Part shown: positions 35,527-46,435 of the stretch, one piece after another | How the letters are laid out: each line of letters begins with the position of its first letter | How positions within the stretch are numbered: position 1 is the stretch's first letter | Source: Ophiura sarsii | Taxonomy: Eukaryota > Echinodermata > Ophiuroidea > Amphilepidida > Ophiuridae | NCBI GenBank assembly: GCA_035610835.1 | Contig: CM069448.1 | Span: forward strand, 26,003,905 to 26,067,904 | Direction: 5' to 3' | DNA length: 64,000 nt | Made by a program: the position numbers and the translations under genes | The notes under the pieces: generated by a model | Told to the model about the DNA's origin: nothing | The model's input: the letters and a program-made list of their open reading frames with translations, nothing else | Databases searched by the model: none

Positions 35527-35991
35527 GGGAGCAGTTTGTACGCGATAAAAATTGCGAGAATGTTCCGGGCCCCGATGAGTTTTTTATCGCGAACAGTTGC
35601 GCGAACAGTTGCGCGAACAGTTGCGAGAAGCAAAGGATTATTTATCGATAGCGTATTACCGCTTGTTTAAATATAACAAAAGATAAGTGGTCGGTATGTA
35701 AATAGAGCTTCGGGCTTTTTATTCTAGTGTAAGGTACAAATTCAGCATTTCATGTTTTTAGAGATAATGTTATTGATTATGGATGTTTAACGTAAATTGT
35801 ATTATCCTCGTGTATTTGCTAAACAATGTCCCGCTCTATTTGCTAAACATACCCCAGGGTATGGCAGAGGCCTCGTATCGGTGCCTGATGACTATTTTAT
35901 CGCGAATCAACTTGAAAAACATCGGGTCCAAAACATATCAGGCCCCGATACAGTCGCGATAAATTTATCGCGTATAAATGGAACTGCTCCC
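35527..35991. mobile_element. Harbinger-type MITE, TSD TTA
   Basis: GGGAGCAGTT at the left faces AACTGCTCCC at the right, each bordered by TTA (35,524-35,526 and 35,992-35,994). A 3-bp TTA duplication and GGG-starting ends fit PIF/Harbinger. The interior repeats TTTATCGCG words on both strands and has three tandem copies of GCGCGAACAGTT near 35,592-35,630. Confidence 0.75.
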
Positions 35992-36689
35992 TTACTAGAG
36001 AATGACGACATTATAGAAACAGTCTCCGTTTACATTCAATTGGAGGTCGAAAGTATGAAATGGGCAGGGTGAGATCAAACTCCTGAAGCAGTTTATACGC
36101 ATCATGTAGGTCAGTGCGCAAGAAGATCACATAAAACCAAATGGATGGCTGGATTAACCCTTCCTTCTCATTCTTTTTATTTTTTACTCTTTTGTAAAGG
36201 GGGCGGCGGCATGGTCTGAATGAGATAAATATGGGTTTTATAGGACCCCTATTTTGAGTGGGAAAAGATTTGATCTTTTGGATCAAATGGGAGGCTGGGT
36301 TTGATCGGGTCACACACCTTTAAGGAAAAAAGTGGTGCATATTTACAGAGTGTATGTAGCTCATTGGTCGACGAGCAGTACAGCATTTTATAGTCTCCGT
36401 AGTGAGGTTTGTAGTTAGTTACAATATTTATTTTAGTTATTAATATACAAATGGCACAAAGAAATTAATACATATGTGATTTTGCATGATGTAATTAAAT
36501 TTAAAATTTATTACGACACAAATGACACAAATAAATAAATAAATAAATAAATAAATAAGTACATGATATAATCAAGTATAAAATTCGTAAAAACACGGGT
36601 GAATAAATAAATAAATAAATATGTAATGAATAGCTAAATCAATAAATACATATATATTATGTACACGGCGTTTAGACAACTGCCAACTG
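35992..36689. other. Spacer with AAAT microsatellites
   Basis: (AAAT)n runs at about 36,532-36,557 and 36,604-36,620. No gene. Confidence 0.6.
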
Positions 36690-37340
36690 TCAAACATCAA
36701 ATAAGCCAATTTATAACTGTTTTTAATTTTTTTTAAAACAAATTATGAAAAACTCATTCCCCCTGGAATAAAAGTCAAATAAATTCCAGTAAATCGATCT
36801 ATTAACAGAGAGCCCCTATAGTTGTGGTGACATGCAAAGCTATCGTTTATCAGATCCAAATTGGCGAAGCCTCATTACAGCAGCAGCAGCGAATGAATAC
36901 AGAAGGACGCGGGCGCACATGAAGGCAACACACGCACTGTGTATTATATGTGTGACGCGTGCGTGTAGCCGAATCCGCGTGTGTGTGCCCATAGGGGTGC
37001 GCGTACGTTTGAATTACTTTTTCGCGCGGTGAGATAAAAACCGAATATTTCGCGCCAATTTGGAATTGATTAAACTATAGACGATCTTTCAAGTTAACAA
37101 CTCTTTACGGCCTCTAATAACCTTAAAATCCGAGGCCTGATGATACGATATTAACGCCAACCTTTTTACTGTATCGGCAAGTTTGATGTGAAGCTACTGC
37201 AATTTTATTATTAGAATACCTGCTTGCATAAGGTTGTTGGCCGGTTAGTAGGATTTAAAAATGTATAAACATGATTGCAGTGATCAGTGTAAAAGATGAA
37301 TCCTAAGAGCCACTGACTCATATGTGATTTTCAGGTACAC
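36690..37340 (+). repeat. Second copy of the 34.4 kb block
   Basis: See the copy at 34,385-34,710. This copy includes an extra GC-richer stretch (36,900-37,060) and ends near ATATGTGATTTTCAGGTAC. Confidence 0.7.
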
Positions 37341-38049
37341 CCTGTATTACGAAAATTTGATACCTCTTTTTTTGTATGTGTTTTAAAGTCAAATTAACTT
37401 TGTATTGCACTATTTGGTATGAATAAATAAATCCAAGACATCCATGTTCTTGGTTAAATATCGGACAATTGATTATGTTTTATAAGGTGGGCACCAACCA
37501 AATGTCATTATTTCAGTATAGAATACACCAGCAACTGACCAGAAGAGTACCTGCAAACGGTAAGCTTGAGTTAATCTTATGTTACTTGGAATATACCACA
37601 AAGTGTCCAAACCAGACGCATCGTATCAAAGTTTAAATCGATAACAGCTATCATTTTAGTAGGTTTCAAAGTGTTTTAATCATAAATTTATATAGTTGAG
37701 CATGAATAGTGTGACAATTAGTGTTTTTTCTATTTGTTTTCTTTTCTGTTTAGAAACCTCGACACTTCCGTTACATCTGAATCATATCACTCTTGTATGG
37801 AATATATCGGTATCGATGTAAATAAGTTAACACTTTGCATGCGGCAGGCGTCACAAAATGTTTCACAAATGTCAACATTATTGCAATTCATTACCATATT
37901 TGGTGGAATGCATTAAAATAAGTACAAACATGCCTAGTATTGGTACAGTGATCCTTGAGATAGACCTTGAAAGTTTGGAAAGGTTTCTGAAATATCTGTT
38001 TTGAGTATGGTAAAAATAATAGCAGCGTGGAAAGTGTTAAGAATGTTCA
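37341..38049. other. Dispersed repeat segment, no gene
   Basis: The part at 37,850-38,040 matches 44,565-44,790 and 14,540-14,660 (CATGCCTAGTATTGGT). No coding exon recognised. Confidence 0.45.
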
Positions 38050-39075
38050 CATTTCCAGCAAACTGCGAGTACTATAACAAATATACTACAAGCACATGGT
38101 AAACATATTGCAATTAATTATATTGTAAGCACACCCCGAAATATAGCAAACATACTGATTGACAGGATTGATGTTCCAGCACAGCAAACAGTAGCATAGA
38201 GTTAACTGCAAGCACACAGCAAGTACTTTAAGTTGACTATATACAAGCATACTTCAGGTTTACTGCAAGCATCATCATCGGTCGTCCTTGGACGGAACAA
38301 TGGAAGCAGCTTTTTGCTTCAATTAGTGGAGGTATGTATAGAATACATATTATGTGTGTGTGTACAGATACAGACTTGGGATGATCCCCTACTCATTACG
38401 AAAGAGTCTGTGACCTTTCTAACGTGCTCGGGATAGCTCTTCCGATGCACGGGACCACCATTTCTATGTGACTTCCGAACCAAGAAGCAATTGAGACTAA
38501 GAACATTGCCCAAGGATACAAATATGTTGGCTGTATTAAAACGGGCCTAGAACTCACAACCTTTGTGAGTCCTGCATGCTATCCACAAGACCACACATGC
38601 TCTCTACTACTTCAAGCACACGTCAAGTTTATTGCAAGCAACTGCAGGTTTACTGCGAGTATACGGCAAGCAAACAACAAAAGCATTCTGCAAGTACACA
38701 AAAGGTAAGTACTGCAAACACACTGCAAGTACACTGCGAGGATTCTACACACTGAGAACACACTGAGAGCATACTTCAAGTACACTGCAAACACACTAGA
38801 AGCACACTGCGAGTACACTGCAAAGTTACTGCAAACATACTGCGAGTATACTGCGATTAAATTGCGAGTAATACTGCAAGCACACAGCACTAGCCCCTGC
38901 AAACATACTGCAAGTAAGCTGCAAGCACATCGCAAGTATACTGCAAGCACACTACAAACATAAATGTGAGTATACATTACATGTACTGCAAACACACTGC
39001 AAGTATTTATAATGCAAGGACACTGCATGCACACTGCGAGTATCCTGCAAGTTGTTGTTAGTGTACTGCGCACAC
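38050..39075. repeat. Minisatellite of ACTGCAAGTACAC words, interrupted by a SINE
   Basis: Degenerate copies of TACTGCAAGCACAC with a 10-14-base period at about 38,050-38,280 and 38,608-39,075. A SINE (38,367-38,607) sits between them. A cysteine-rich 170-codon minus frame is a product of the repeat. Confidence 0.8.
38367..38607 (-). mobile_element. tRNA-derived SINE
   Basis: On the minus strand the head GTGTGGTCTTGTGGATAGC resembles a pol III A box and AAGGTTGTGAGTTCTAGGCC a B box, at tRNA spacing. It is followed by a unique body that shares GATGATCCCCTACTC and about 110 further bases with the fragment at 680-800. Two copies in one window support an active past family. Confidence 0.75.
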
Positions 39076-39159
39076 TGCTGTACCCGGGAATGTACTCATA
39101 GATAATCAAGACGGGGATGGACAAGTGGGTATTTTGTTGAAGCTATGTGTGTTTCGGAT

Positions 39160-40030
39160 CAAGGTCGCTCAACATAAAAAGCCGGTGTAGCCTTTCACCC
39201 TGTTATAAAATAACGTCTCCACATTCATAAAATATAACGCAACTCTCGATCCCAGACGCGTTAAATCGGTAGGAATCGATTTCAAAACTTGTGCTAGTCC
39301 ATCGCGCTCGTGGGTTAGAGTTTAGGTGTAATAAAAAACTGGGTGAAATATGAGTCTATAACCTTCGCAAATAACGTTACATCTATCGCATCGGTGAATC
39401 GAATGTGTGTAATATGTTTCAAGTATTTTAACTTTCACCGTTGCTTTTTTATCAAACTAATTTGATAGATAGACATTTAGATGAATCTTTACGGAACAAT
39501 TTGGTACCGTAAACATGCCCCAAAACAACAAAGATATACCATTATTACACCATTTAACCAAAATCCGAGACGTTTCCAAATTCGCATTTTCACGCACTCA
39601 AGTGGCGAGAAAGTGCTGTGTGTGTATGAATCGCCAGGAATGAAAGTGATATTGATCACACAGTGAAACTACGTTGGTTCGTGCAATTAATTTCTATTAC
39701 AGGGATACTTAGGTGTGCCAAGTCGTTGAAGTTGAAGCTATGTGTGTTTCGGACCAAGATAAAGAACGCGTAGTATTTATTTAGTCCTGTCATGAAATAA
39801 ATCAAGAACAACTAATCGATAAATATTTACTCTCGTTCCCTGAACGATTGCATCTATTAGTATCGATCTGAACAATATGCACACATTATCCATGGTGCGC
39901 GTGGGTTCGAGTTTAGTTCTATAAAAACACTGGGTGGAGAAGTTATGTTCAACTATCACAAATATCAATCGGACACGGTGAATGTATTTGTTAATTTAAT
40001 ATGTTGAAATTGTTAGAAGTCTTTACACTT
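39160..40030 (+). repeat. Diverged repeats between foldback arms
   Basis: Two similar segments (39,160-39,440 and 39,735-40,030) each start GAAGCTATGTGTGTTTCGGA and include a CGTGGGTT(C/A)GAGTTTAG word that looks like a weak pol III B box. No gene. Confidence 0.5.
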
Positions 40031-40522
40031 TCACCGTGACATCTCGATTTTAACGTTAGTTTTGTGTCATAACAGCCACTACAAGGGCCGTGATGTTGTC
40101 GTAAGAGACTACCAATGCCCATACTAATCACCGCTCTTTTCAAACATGCCATGTCAAACAGGTGCTATGAAACACACATTAGTTCTAATTCGACATTTCA
40201 ATGGAGATCATCATCATTCCTGTATTAAACAATCTTCGGTTCGTGCCTGAGCGAGCGGGCTATTTGATTATGAACAGGTAACATGTGATCTTTTCTCCCC
40301 GCGTAGTGTATTGAAAATGTAAATTTGGAAATGGCACGGATGTTCATTAAATTGTGCTAATTATGGCTTATCTTTGTTGCTTTATGGCAAGTTTGGTACC
40401 AGATTGTACCAAAAAGATCCATCCAAATGTCTATCTAGCCTGCTTGGTCAAAACATAACCGGAAGTTACTCTATGGGACATAAACAAAGTGTATGACTTT
40501 CTTTTGTTGAGCACTTTATAAA
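39445..40522. mobile_element. Foldback element, related to 2.7-3.35 kb
   Basis: Left arm (about 39,460-39,595) and right arm (about 40,330-40,470) are diverged reverse complements, sharing TTTGGTACC and ATCCATCCAAATGTCTATCT-type words. The right arm continues to TTGAGCACTTTATA as in the first foldback. The centre differs. Confidence 0.6.
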
Positions 40523-40705
40523 ACAACCAATGATATAATTGCAAGTACATTGCATGTCTACTTCGAATATTCGACCAACTTATGCAAGTATTTATTTGTC
40601 AAGAAATCGTTTATGAAGTCTTAAAGATACGGAAACATGTAAACAATTTACGTCACTGACTCGAAACATGACTGAATTTAAGGAAATGTAAACCAATTAA
40701 TTAAT

Positions 40706-40711
40706 TTATTG
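40706..40711 (-). promoter_or_regulatory. Poly(A) signal AATAAA
   Basis: Minus-strand AATAAA about 75 bases after the stop codon of the TNIP/optineurin/NEMO-like gene. Confidence 0.5.
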
Positions 40712-40783
40712 TTGATACAACCTGTGACGATATGTTCACCTTTTCTTTCCAAGAATGCGATGATTTTTTCCCATAGCATGAAG

Positions 40784-42794
40784 TCACTTCAAACAAGTGT
40801 TGATATGATCCAGTAAATCCGCATGCATATTGATTCCAAAAGGCGCCAAGCATCCGGGACATTCCAGAGTCTCTTCTTCGTTATTGGTGCCGTCTGAGTC
40901 ACCATCAATTTGGTCTTGTGAAACATCCGGGTCACAACCAGCATCCGGGATACCGTCTACTTCTACATCCGTGGGAAGACCTATCAGGTCATTATCAAGG
41001 CGTAACGGGTGACGATATGCCTTACGTGACGAAGATGAAACCTGTAGAATAGCAATTATGTGACATATTTTGATTAAATGGAATAAAGGTTAATTGAAGG
41101 TCAAGTGCAAGGGGTAGAAAATGTAACGCGAAGTATAAATTCGCTTATGTAATTAATGAAAGGGGAAAAGAGGGAGAGAGGGAGGGAATAAATAAGGTTT
41201 TTCAATTGCGGTTTATTTAAATTTGAGATTATTCTTGTTATGTTATGAATTTTAACACGTAATTACATCAATTGGATTAGACCAAAAAAAACACCACTAA
41301 GCAAATTCTTTTCTTTTGGCATACACATCACGTGATTCCGGTTACGCACAACTGGCGTCCTGCAAGTTAAACCATTTATGGTATTGTCAGTTATGTGAGT
41401 AAACCTTTCAGCTCGATAAAGGATCCTCAGGAAATTGGTTTCAAAATGAATCTGCGAGTTTTCTTTATCCAAATATATTTTCTGTTATAATGTTTAGGCA
41501 TACTGCGAATTAATTTACCGGGGATGTAAAGGTTAAACAAGTTATCGACGTTTTTGGGACGCAGTGTACTTACCTTGCGTTGACGGTCTGCTGGATAACA
41601 ACATCCTTCATCATAAATGTTCATAGGTGGTGGTCTAGACGGTGCAGGTCTAAATGGTGGTGGAGTATGGGCTTGTTCTTGAAGATTCTCGATCTGTTCT
41701 TGATACACGTACATCTTTAAGAAAATTATAGTTTGGCATATATGATGATCTCCGCTGTATTAACAATACTGATAATAATTAATAGGAATATATTTCTTTT
41801 TCGCGACAAGCGTAAGTTCAAAATGGCGTCCTTCGCGTATTATGTGTTACCCAGCATCTGATGATACAAGGGCCAGGGCAAAGACCTCCATTGCTGAAAC
41901 AGAGTATGTTGAACAAGTCTACAGAGGATAAAGAATGTCTAGTCTAGTGTGTTTGTTGTATATTTAACTGGTGGCTTAAACGATCCTCACTGCCATAATA
42001 AGGTCAGAATGGCATCCCACGCAATATGGGTCTTTCAATTTAAGAATAATTCACCTCATATCTTAAGGAGCATTGACCAACATAGGTGATGCAGGAAGGA
42101 ACAGCTGTCAGTCTTTGGCAATGTGTCAGTATCAGGGTTGAATGCTATTAGTTGGATGTCAAAAAAGTAAAACAAAATAAATAAATACGGAAAGAATCCT
42201 ACAATCGTAGTTACTTACCTGCTCGTTATTCTGCAACACCTGTTGTTCCGCTCGTGCCAAACGTTCTCGTAATTTCTCGTTTTCTGCGTGACTTTTTTCT
42301 CTATCCTTTCTCTCCTGTTTGAAGTCTTCGATGCAGACGTTGATCTGCTCTCGTAACAAGGTTGACTGTGCATCATCTTCTTTCTTCCGTGATGCTCTCC
42401 CTATTTCTAAATATAATATTTTCTCTTTCAACTTCTGAATCTGCTGCATTAGAGTAGCTATCTTATCTTCCTGATTTCCTACTAGATTGTCTCGCAGACC
42501 ATGGTTACCTTCGTGGGATTTTTTCTCAGCACTGACAGCACGTTGCTCCTGTAATTGACGTCGTAGACTTGCAACACTTTGTTGTAAATCGGTGTTGGCT
42601 CTAGTCAGTTTAAGAACATGCTCTTCTCTCTGGGTGTCGTAACGCTGCCAATGAGTGTTCATCTTTGTTACTTCTTTAAGTTGTGAAGTCAATGTATCGT
42701 TACCTATTTGTAGTATTGCTACTTGTTCGGTGAGTGTTCGACATTGCTGGTCTCCTGGTTGGGTTCCAGGTGACGGCCGTGAAGATGATACATT
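40784..42794 (-). CDS. TNIP/optineurin/NEMO-like ubiquitin-binding protein, last three exons
   Basis: Three minus-strand exons, all phase 0 with GT-AG borders: 42,794-42,219 (192 codons), 41,714-41,574 (47) and 41,041-40,784 (85 plus stop). The first is almost wholly coiled coil and ends in a UBAN-type motif, DFKQERKDRE, the signature by which TNIP, optineurin and NEMO bind linear or K63 ubiquitin chains. The second is proline-rich (HTPPPFRPAPSRPPP). The third is acidic and ends in a zinc finger, ECPGC then DHINTC (C2HC), as at the C terminus of NEMO, optineurin and TNIP2. ERKDRE with a following proline-rich segment favours TNIP, the zinc finger fits all three. Known members control NF-kB and cell-death signalling in the cytoplasm. 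Upstream exons are not recognised, so the protein is incomplete here. Confidence 0.82.
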
Positions 42795-43389
42795 CTGCAA
42801 CAGGACAAAATTATATAACTGGTAAATGATATGCCTATATACAGTATAGGCAACATGTTAATGTGATCTGTCCTGCCATTATTCATACTTGACCTACAGT
42901 CCTCAAAAATGTAAATAACCAGGAAATAACTACGCTCATCTAACTCTAAGTTCCAACTTAAAAATATAAAATAACAAAATTATGGATTAATTTCTCCTCT
43001 TCAATTTGATACATTTTTCACGAAGACCGGTTGACAATTGAGAACGCTATACCGAAAAGAATGAGACAAAATGCAACTTTCATCTTGCACTTGGGTTTTG
43101 AACACGCATGATAGTGTTCATGTGTTATGGGTATGGGCTGTATCGATCTATTGACGCATCCACAATCTTCATCTTACTATATCGACCGTTTAATGATCGC
43201 TACTAGTTAATCAATAATCTGCTTGTTATAATGAGGCTGTGACGTAGAGGGACCAAATGCTACAAGATAAAAACTTAATTTGGTTTGGTTTTGGACACAT
43301 AGCTCCAGGACATAGCTCTGTTAAATGTTCACGGGTACTATCTCAAATTAAAGAGAAGAAATTTCCTTACAAATGTATGACTTGATATT
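42795..43389. other. Intron/upstream of the TNIP-like exons
   Basis: The acceptor TTTTGTCCTGTTGCAG on the minus strand ends at 42,795. No further exon is recognised upstream. Confidence 0.45.
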
Positions 43390-44040
43390 TTTACGTAGGA
43401 GCTACACTTTTGACCCCCTGTAACTTTTAGTGGATGAGCACCCTATATGAACATTGATACGAGGAATCTTTTGACAAATTCTGGGACAAGTAGTATTTTG
43501 AGGGAATGGATTGAAAATTTACATTTTGACCCCTAGTGACCTTTTCTTGACCTTTGACCCCAAACTTGTGTTTGACTTTTTGTCTTGGCTTATCAATACG
43601 CACAAGAAAAATGTAGTCCGGTCAAAATCAGAGCATGTCTTATGTTTTACACCTGTATAGTTCAATGAGTCCTAGTGACTCCGTATGACATGTCACTTTT
43701 AATCGCTGAACACCCTATATGTGCATCGACCCAAGGAATCTTTTGACCATTTATGAAGGTCATCAGTCATTTCCTCTGAGACAAGATACATTTTAAGTGA
43801 TCGAATTGAAAATTTACATTTTGACCCCTAGTGACCCCAAATGATTGTTATTTTTTTAAATTATTAAAACTATTATATATGCGTACGGTCATAAGGAATA
43901 TGTGGACCAATTTTGACGATCCTAGATCATTTCACAAAAAAAAGGACGTTTTAAGTGAAAATCACCTTTTGACCACTAGTGACCCCTGTGTGACCTTTGA
44001 CCTCAAACTGGGAACACCATATGTGAAGGTTAGTTGGGGG
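43390..44040 (+). repeat. Diverged tandem repeat with DR1-like sites
   Basis: Three related segments (starting near 43,400, 43,680 and 43,890) each contain GGAATCTTTTGACC- or GGAATATGTGGACC-like words, then GAAAATT and TTTTGACCCCTAGTGACC. Two sites read TGACCTTTGACCC (43,548-43,560) and TGACCTTTGACCT (43,991-44,003), i.e. direct repeats of AGGTCA with one-base spacing. Confidence 0.7.
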
Positions 44041-44667
44041 TTCTACTGACCAAGTATGGTGATTGTAGCATGTAAGATGTAGTAGGAGATGCATTTTGTA
44101 GATGGGTCTGCAAGAAAGAAAGATGATGAAGAAAGAAACGGCAGAGAAACAACACCTCGATTTTTGAAAAAAATTAAGGTAATAACCCAAAAATACTAAG
44201 TGCCTTGATTAATATGCTCATAAGTTATACAAAACGATTGACTGTGAAGTCTGATTTGAGTACATGTTCGGTCTGTTTCAGCACTGTTTACAATTAAGGC
44301 AAACTACCCCCTTCCATATTTCATAACATTTTCGGGATATGAATACATATCCAAGTTGTGCCACTGTTAATGTACGTTATCGTATACTTCGGCGTTGACT
44401 TGCCATAATATAATATAGTGTTGATGTTTCTGATATTACTGATGCATGTATATTTACCAGTTGATTAACAAATACAGGGGGGAAAATACAACAATCACCC
44501 CCAAAATACTAAGTGCCTTTATTAATATGCTCATCAACACTTTCCACGCGGCAGTCTGCAGACGAAATTCCAACATTTCACAAAATGTTTCAAAAATGTC
44601 AAAATTATCGAATTTCATTACCATTATTTTGGATCACCACAAGAAATGCATCAACAAAAGTACACAC
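44041..44667. other. Dispersed repeat segments, no gene
   Basis: 44,165-44,290 and 44,490-44,530 repeat parts of the 14.76-14.88 kb sequence (ATACTAAGTGCCTTGATTAA). No coding exon recognised. Confidence 0.5.
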
Positions 44668-45880
44668 ATGCCTAGTATTGGTTCAGTATTTCTTGAGATA
44701 AACAAATTGAGAGTTGGGAAAGGTTTGTAAAAAAAAATCTGTTTTGTAAATTGGTAAAACTATTATAACCGCGTGGAAAGTGACTTGTCATTTTGATATT
44801 TTTATTACTAATTATTTTTGATGTTTTTAATATTACTTACGCATGTATATTTACCAGATGATTAGAACAGAGGGAACAAATGCAGCAATAATAACCCTAA
44901 AATACTAAGTGCCTTGATTAAAATATGCTCAAAGCGTTATACAAAATGGGCTGACTGTGAAGTTTGATTTGAGTATGTTCTGTTTCAATCACTATTTACA
45001 ATTTAAGGTCTATAAATGCATAGGTTAGGTATACACCTAGCACATAAAGTCCCTGACCAGGTGCTTTGAGGTTGGCTAATTCAAAATATATGATCGGTAC
45101 CAAAAATCTGAGATATACATTAATGAGCAAATTTCTTCTCCGCAGTTTGATACCTCATTCAACAAAATCGAATGGATACTTTTAAAGTTATATCGATTTC
45201 AATGACCGCGCATGCAACAGAAAAGTTACACTAGGTATAGGAAATCATTGATTTGTGTGTGATTTACCATAGACGGTAAAAATCAATGTTTTACCCGTCT
45301 ATGGATTTACGCACTGAAAAACTCACAGCTTATCAGCTAAGACTTGTAAGTTGTATTCTTCACAGCCAGATACACCCTTTGTCCCGCACATTGCGGTTAT
45401 CACTAAAGACCCATTCATCTGTCTCGTTCAGATAGCACACAGTTATGACAGTAATCACACACAAATCAATGATTCCTATACCTAGTGCAACTTTTCTGTT
45501 GCATGCGCGGTCATTGAAATCGCCATAACTTTAAAAGTATCCATTCGATTTTGTTGAATGAGATATCAAACTGCGGAGAAGAAATTTGCTCAAAAGGAGA
45601 AGAAACGAACGGTTACATTTTTGCATTGAATATTGTTGTCGTTAAACTTGCAGCCTAACCCAAATAGATGACTTTGAAGGGTATTGAACATATCCATGCA
45701 ACCGTAAACGCAGGAATTTGGTAGCGTGTCTGCTTACCATGGACGATTGATGAAGCGTGTGAAGAGGTTTTGTGTTTTAAGGTCAACTTATAAGATAGTA
45801 TTATTACCTGTCTCATAATAAAATACCGAGAAAATAGACTACAATTTCAACAGTTGAGTTTCGACATACCGACATGTAGG
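44668..45880. repeat. Duplicated block, copy 2 (matches 14.54-15.78 kb)
   Basis: Same order and orientation as copy 1. At 45,855 TTTCAA runs directly into CAGTTGAG, giving an empty site for the element that splits copy 1 at 15,782. Confidence 0.75.
45125..45591. repeat. Inverted repeat, 140-bp arms
   Basis: Arms 45,125-45,264 and 45,452-45,591 are near-identical reverse complements (outer AGCAAATTTCTTCTCCGCAG, inner AATCATTGATTTGTGTGTGA) around a 188-bp loop. The loop contains its own small palindrome with CCATAGACGG and CCGTCTATGG. Confidence 0.9.
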
Positions 45881-45890
45881 CCTATTATAC

Positions 45891-46427
45891 CCGGCCCTCC
45901 AACTCAACACAAAAGTTGGTAACCATGTCTGTTCTTCATTGTTTCAAATAACCCCTTTGCAAGGATTATTCAACAATTTTCTCCCCCCCCTTTTTTGGCA
46001 AAAACGAGGACAAAATTGGGGTGAAAAATACCCCCTTTTTTGGTTTTCAATGACTTTCATTTCAAACGCCCCTTTACAAAGACACTTAATACATACATTA
46101 AATAGATAAAAAGCTGTTGCTCCCAACAGTAACAGGCGTTTATGGTCCTGTGTTATAAACTAGTGTACCCCAAATGGTGTATTTGGGTTGTTACCATGTA
46201 TGCATGTTCTAATCAAATGATTAAATCCATAGGCCAACTGTGATGTTTTTTGTTTTTTCCTCTTCGTAAAATACCTCTTTTTTCGTATTTCACGGAGACT
46301 AATTCATGAAATACCCTATTTTTATAATTTCGCTGTCCTCGCTGACAATAGAAAATATACCCCTTTTTCCGAGATTTTTAGAACAGTCATGGTTACCAAC
46401 TTTTGTGTTGAGTTGGGGGCCGGGGGG
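45891..46427. mobile_element. MITE with ~45-bp TIRs and TATTATAC flanks
   Basis: Left CCGGCCCTCCAACTCAACAC and onward to GTAACCATG is matched by the complement at the right end (GTTGAGTTGGGGGCCGGG). The flanks TATTATAC at 45,883-45,890 and 46,428-46,435 are identical, suggesting an 8-bp target duplication. The body carries repeated CCCCTTTTTT segments. The same target context appears near 16,575 without this element. Confidence 0.75.
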
Positions 46428-46435
46428 TATTATAC

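Noticed and set aside
42159..42218. Last ~20 residues of the coiled-coil frame (hydrophobic tail)
   Set aside because: A strong donor (CAG followed by GTAAGT on the minus strand) ends the exon at 42,219; the tail is intron.
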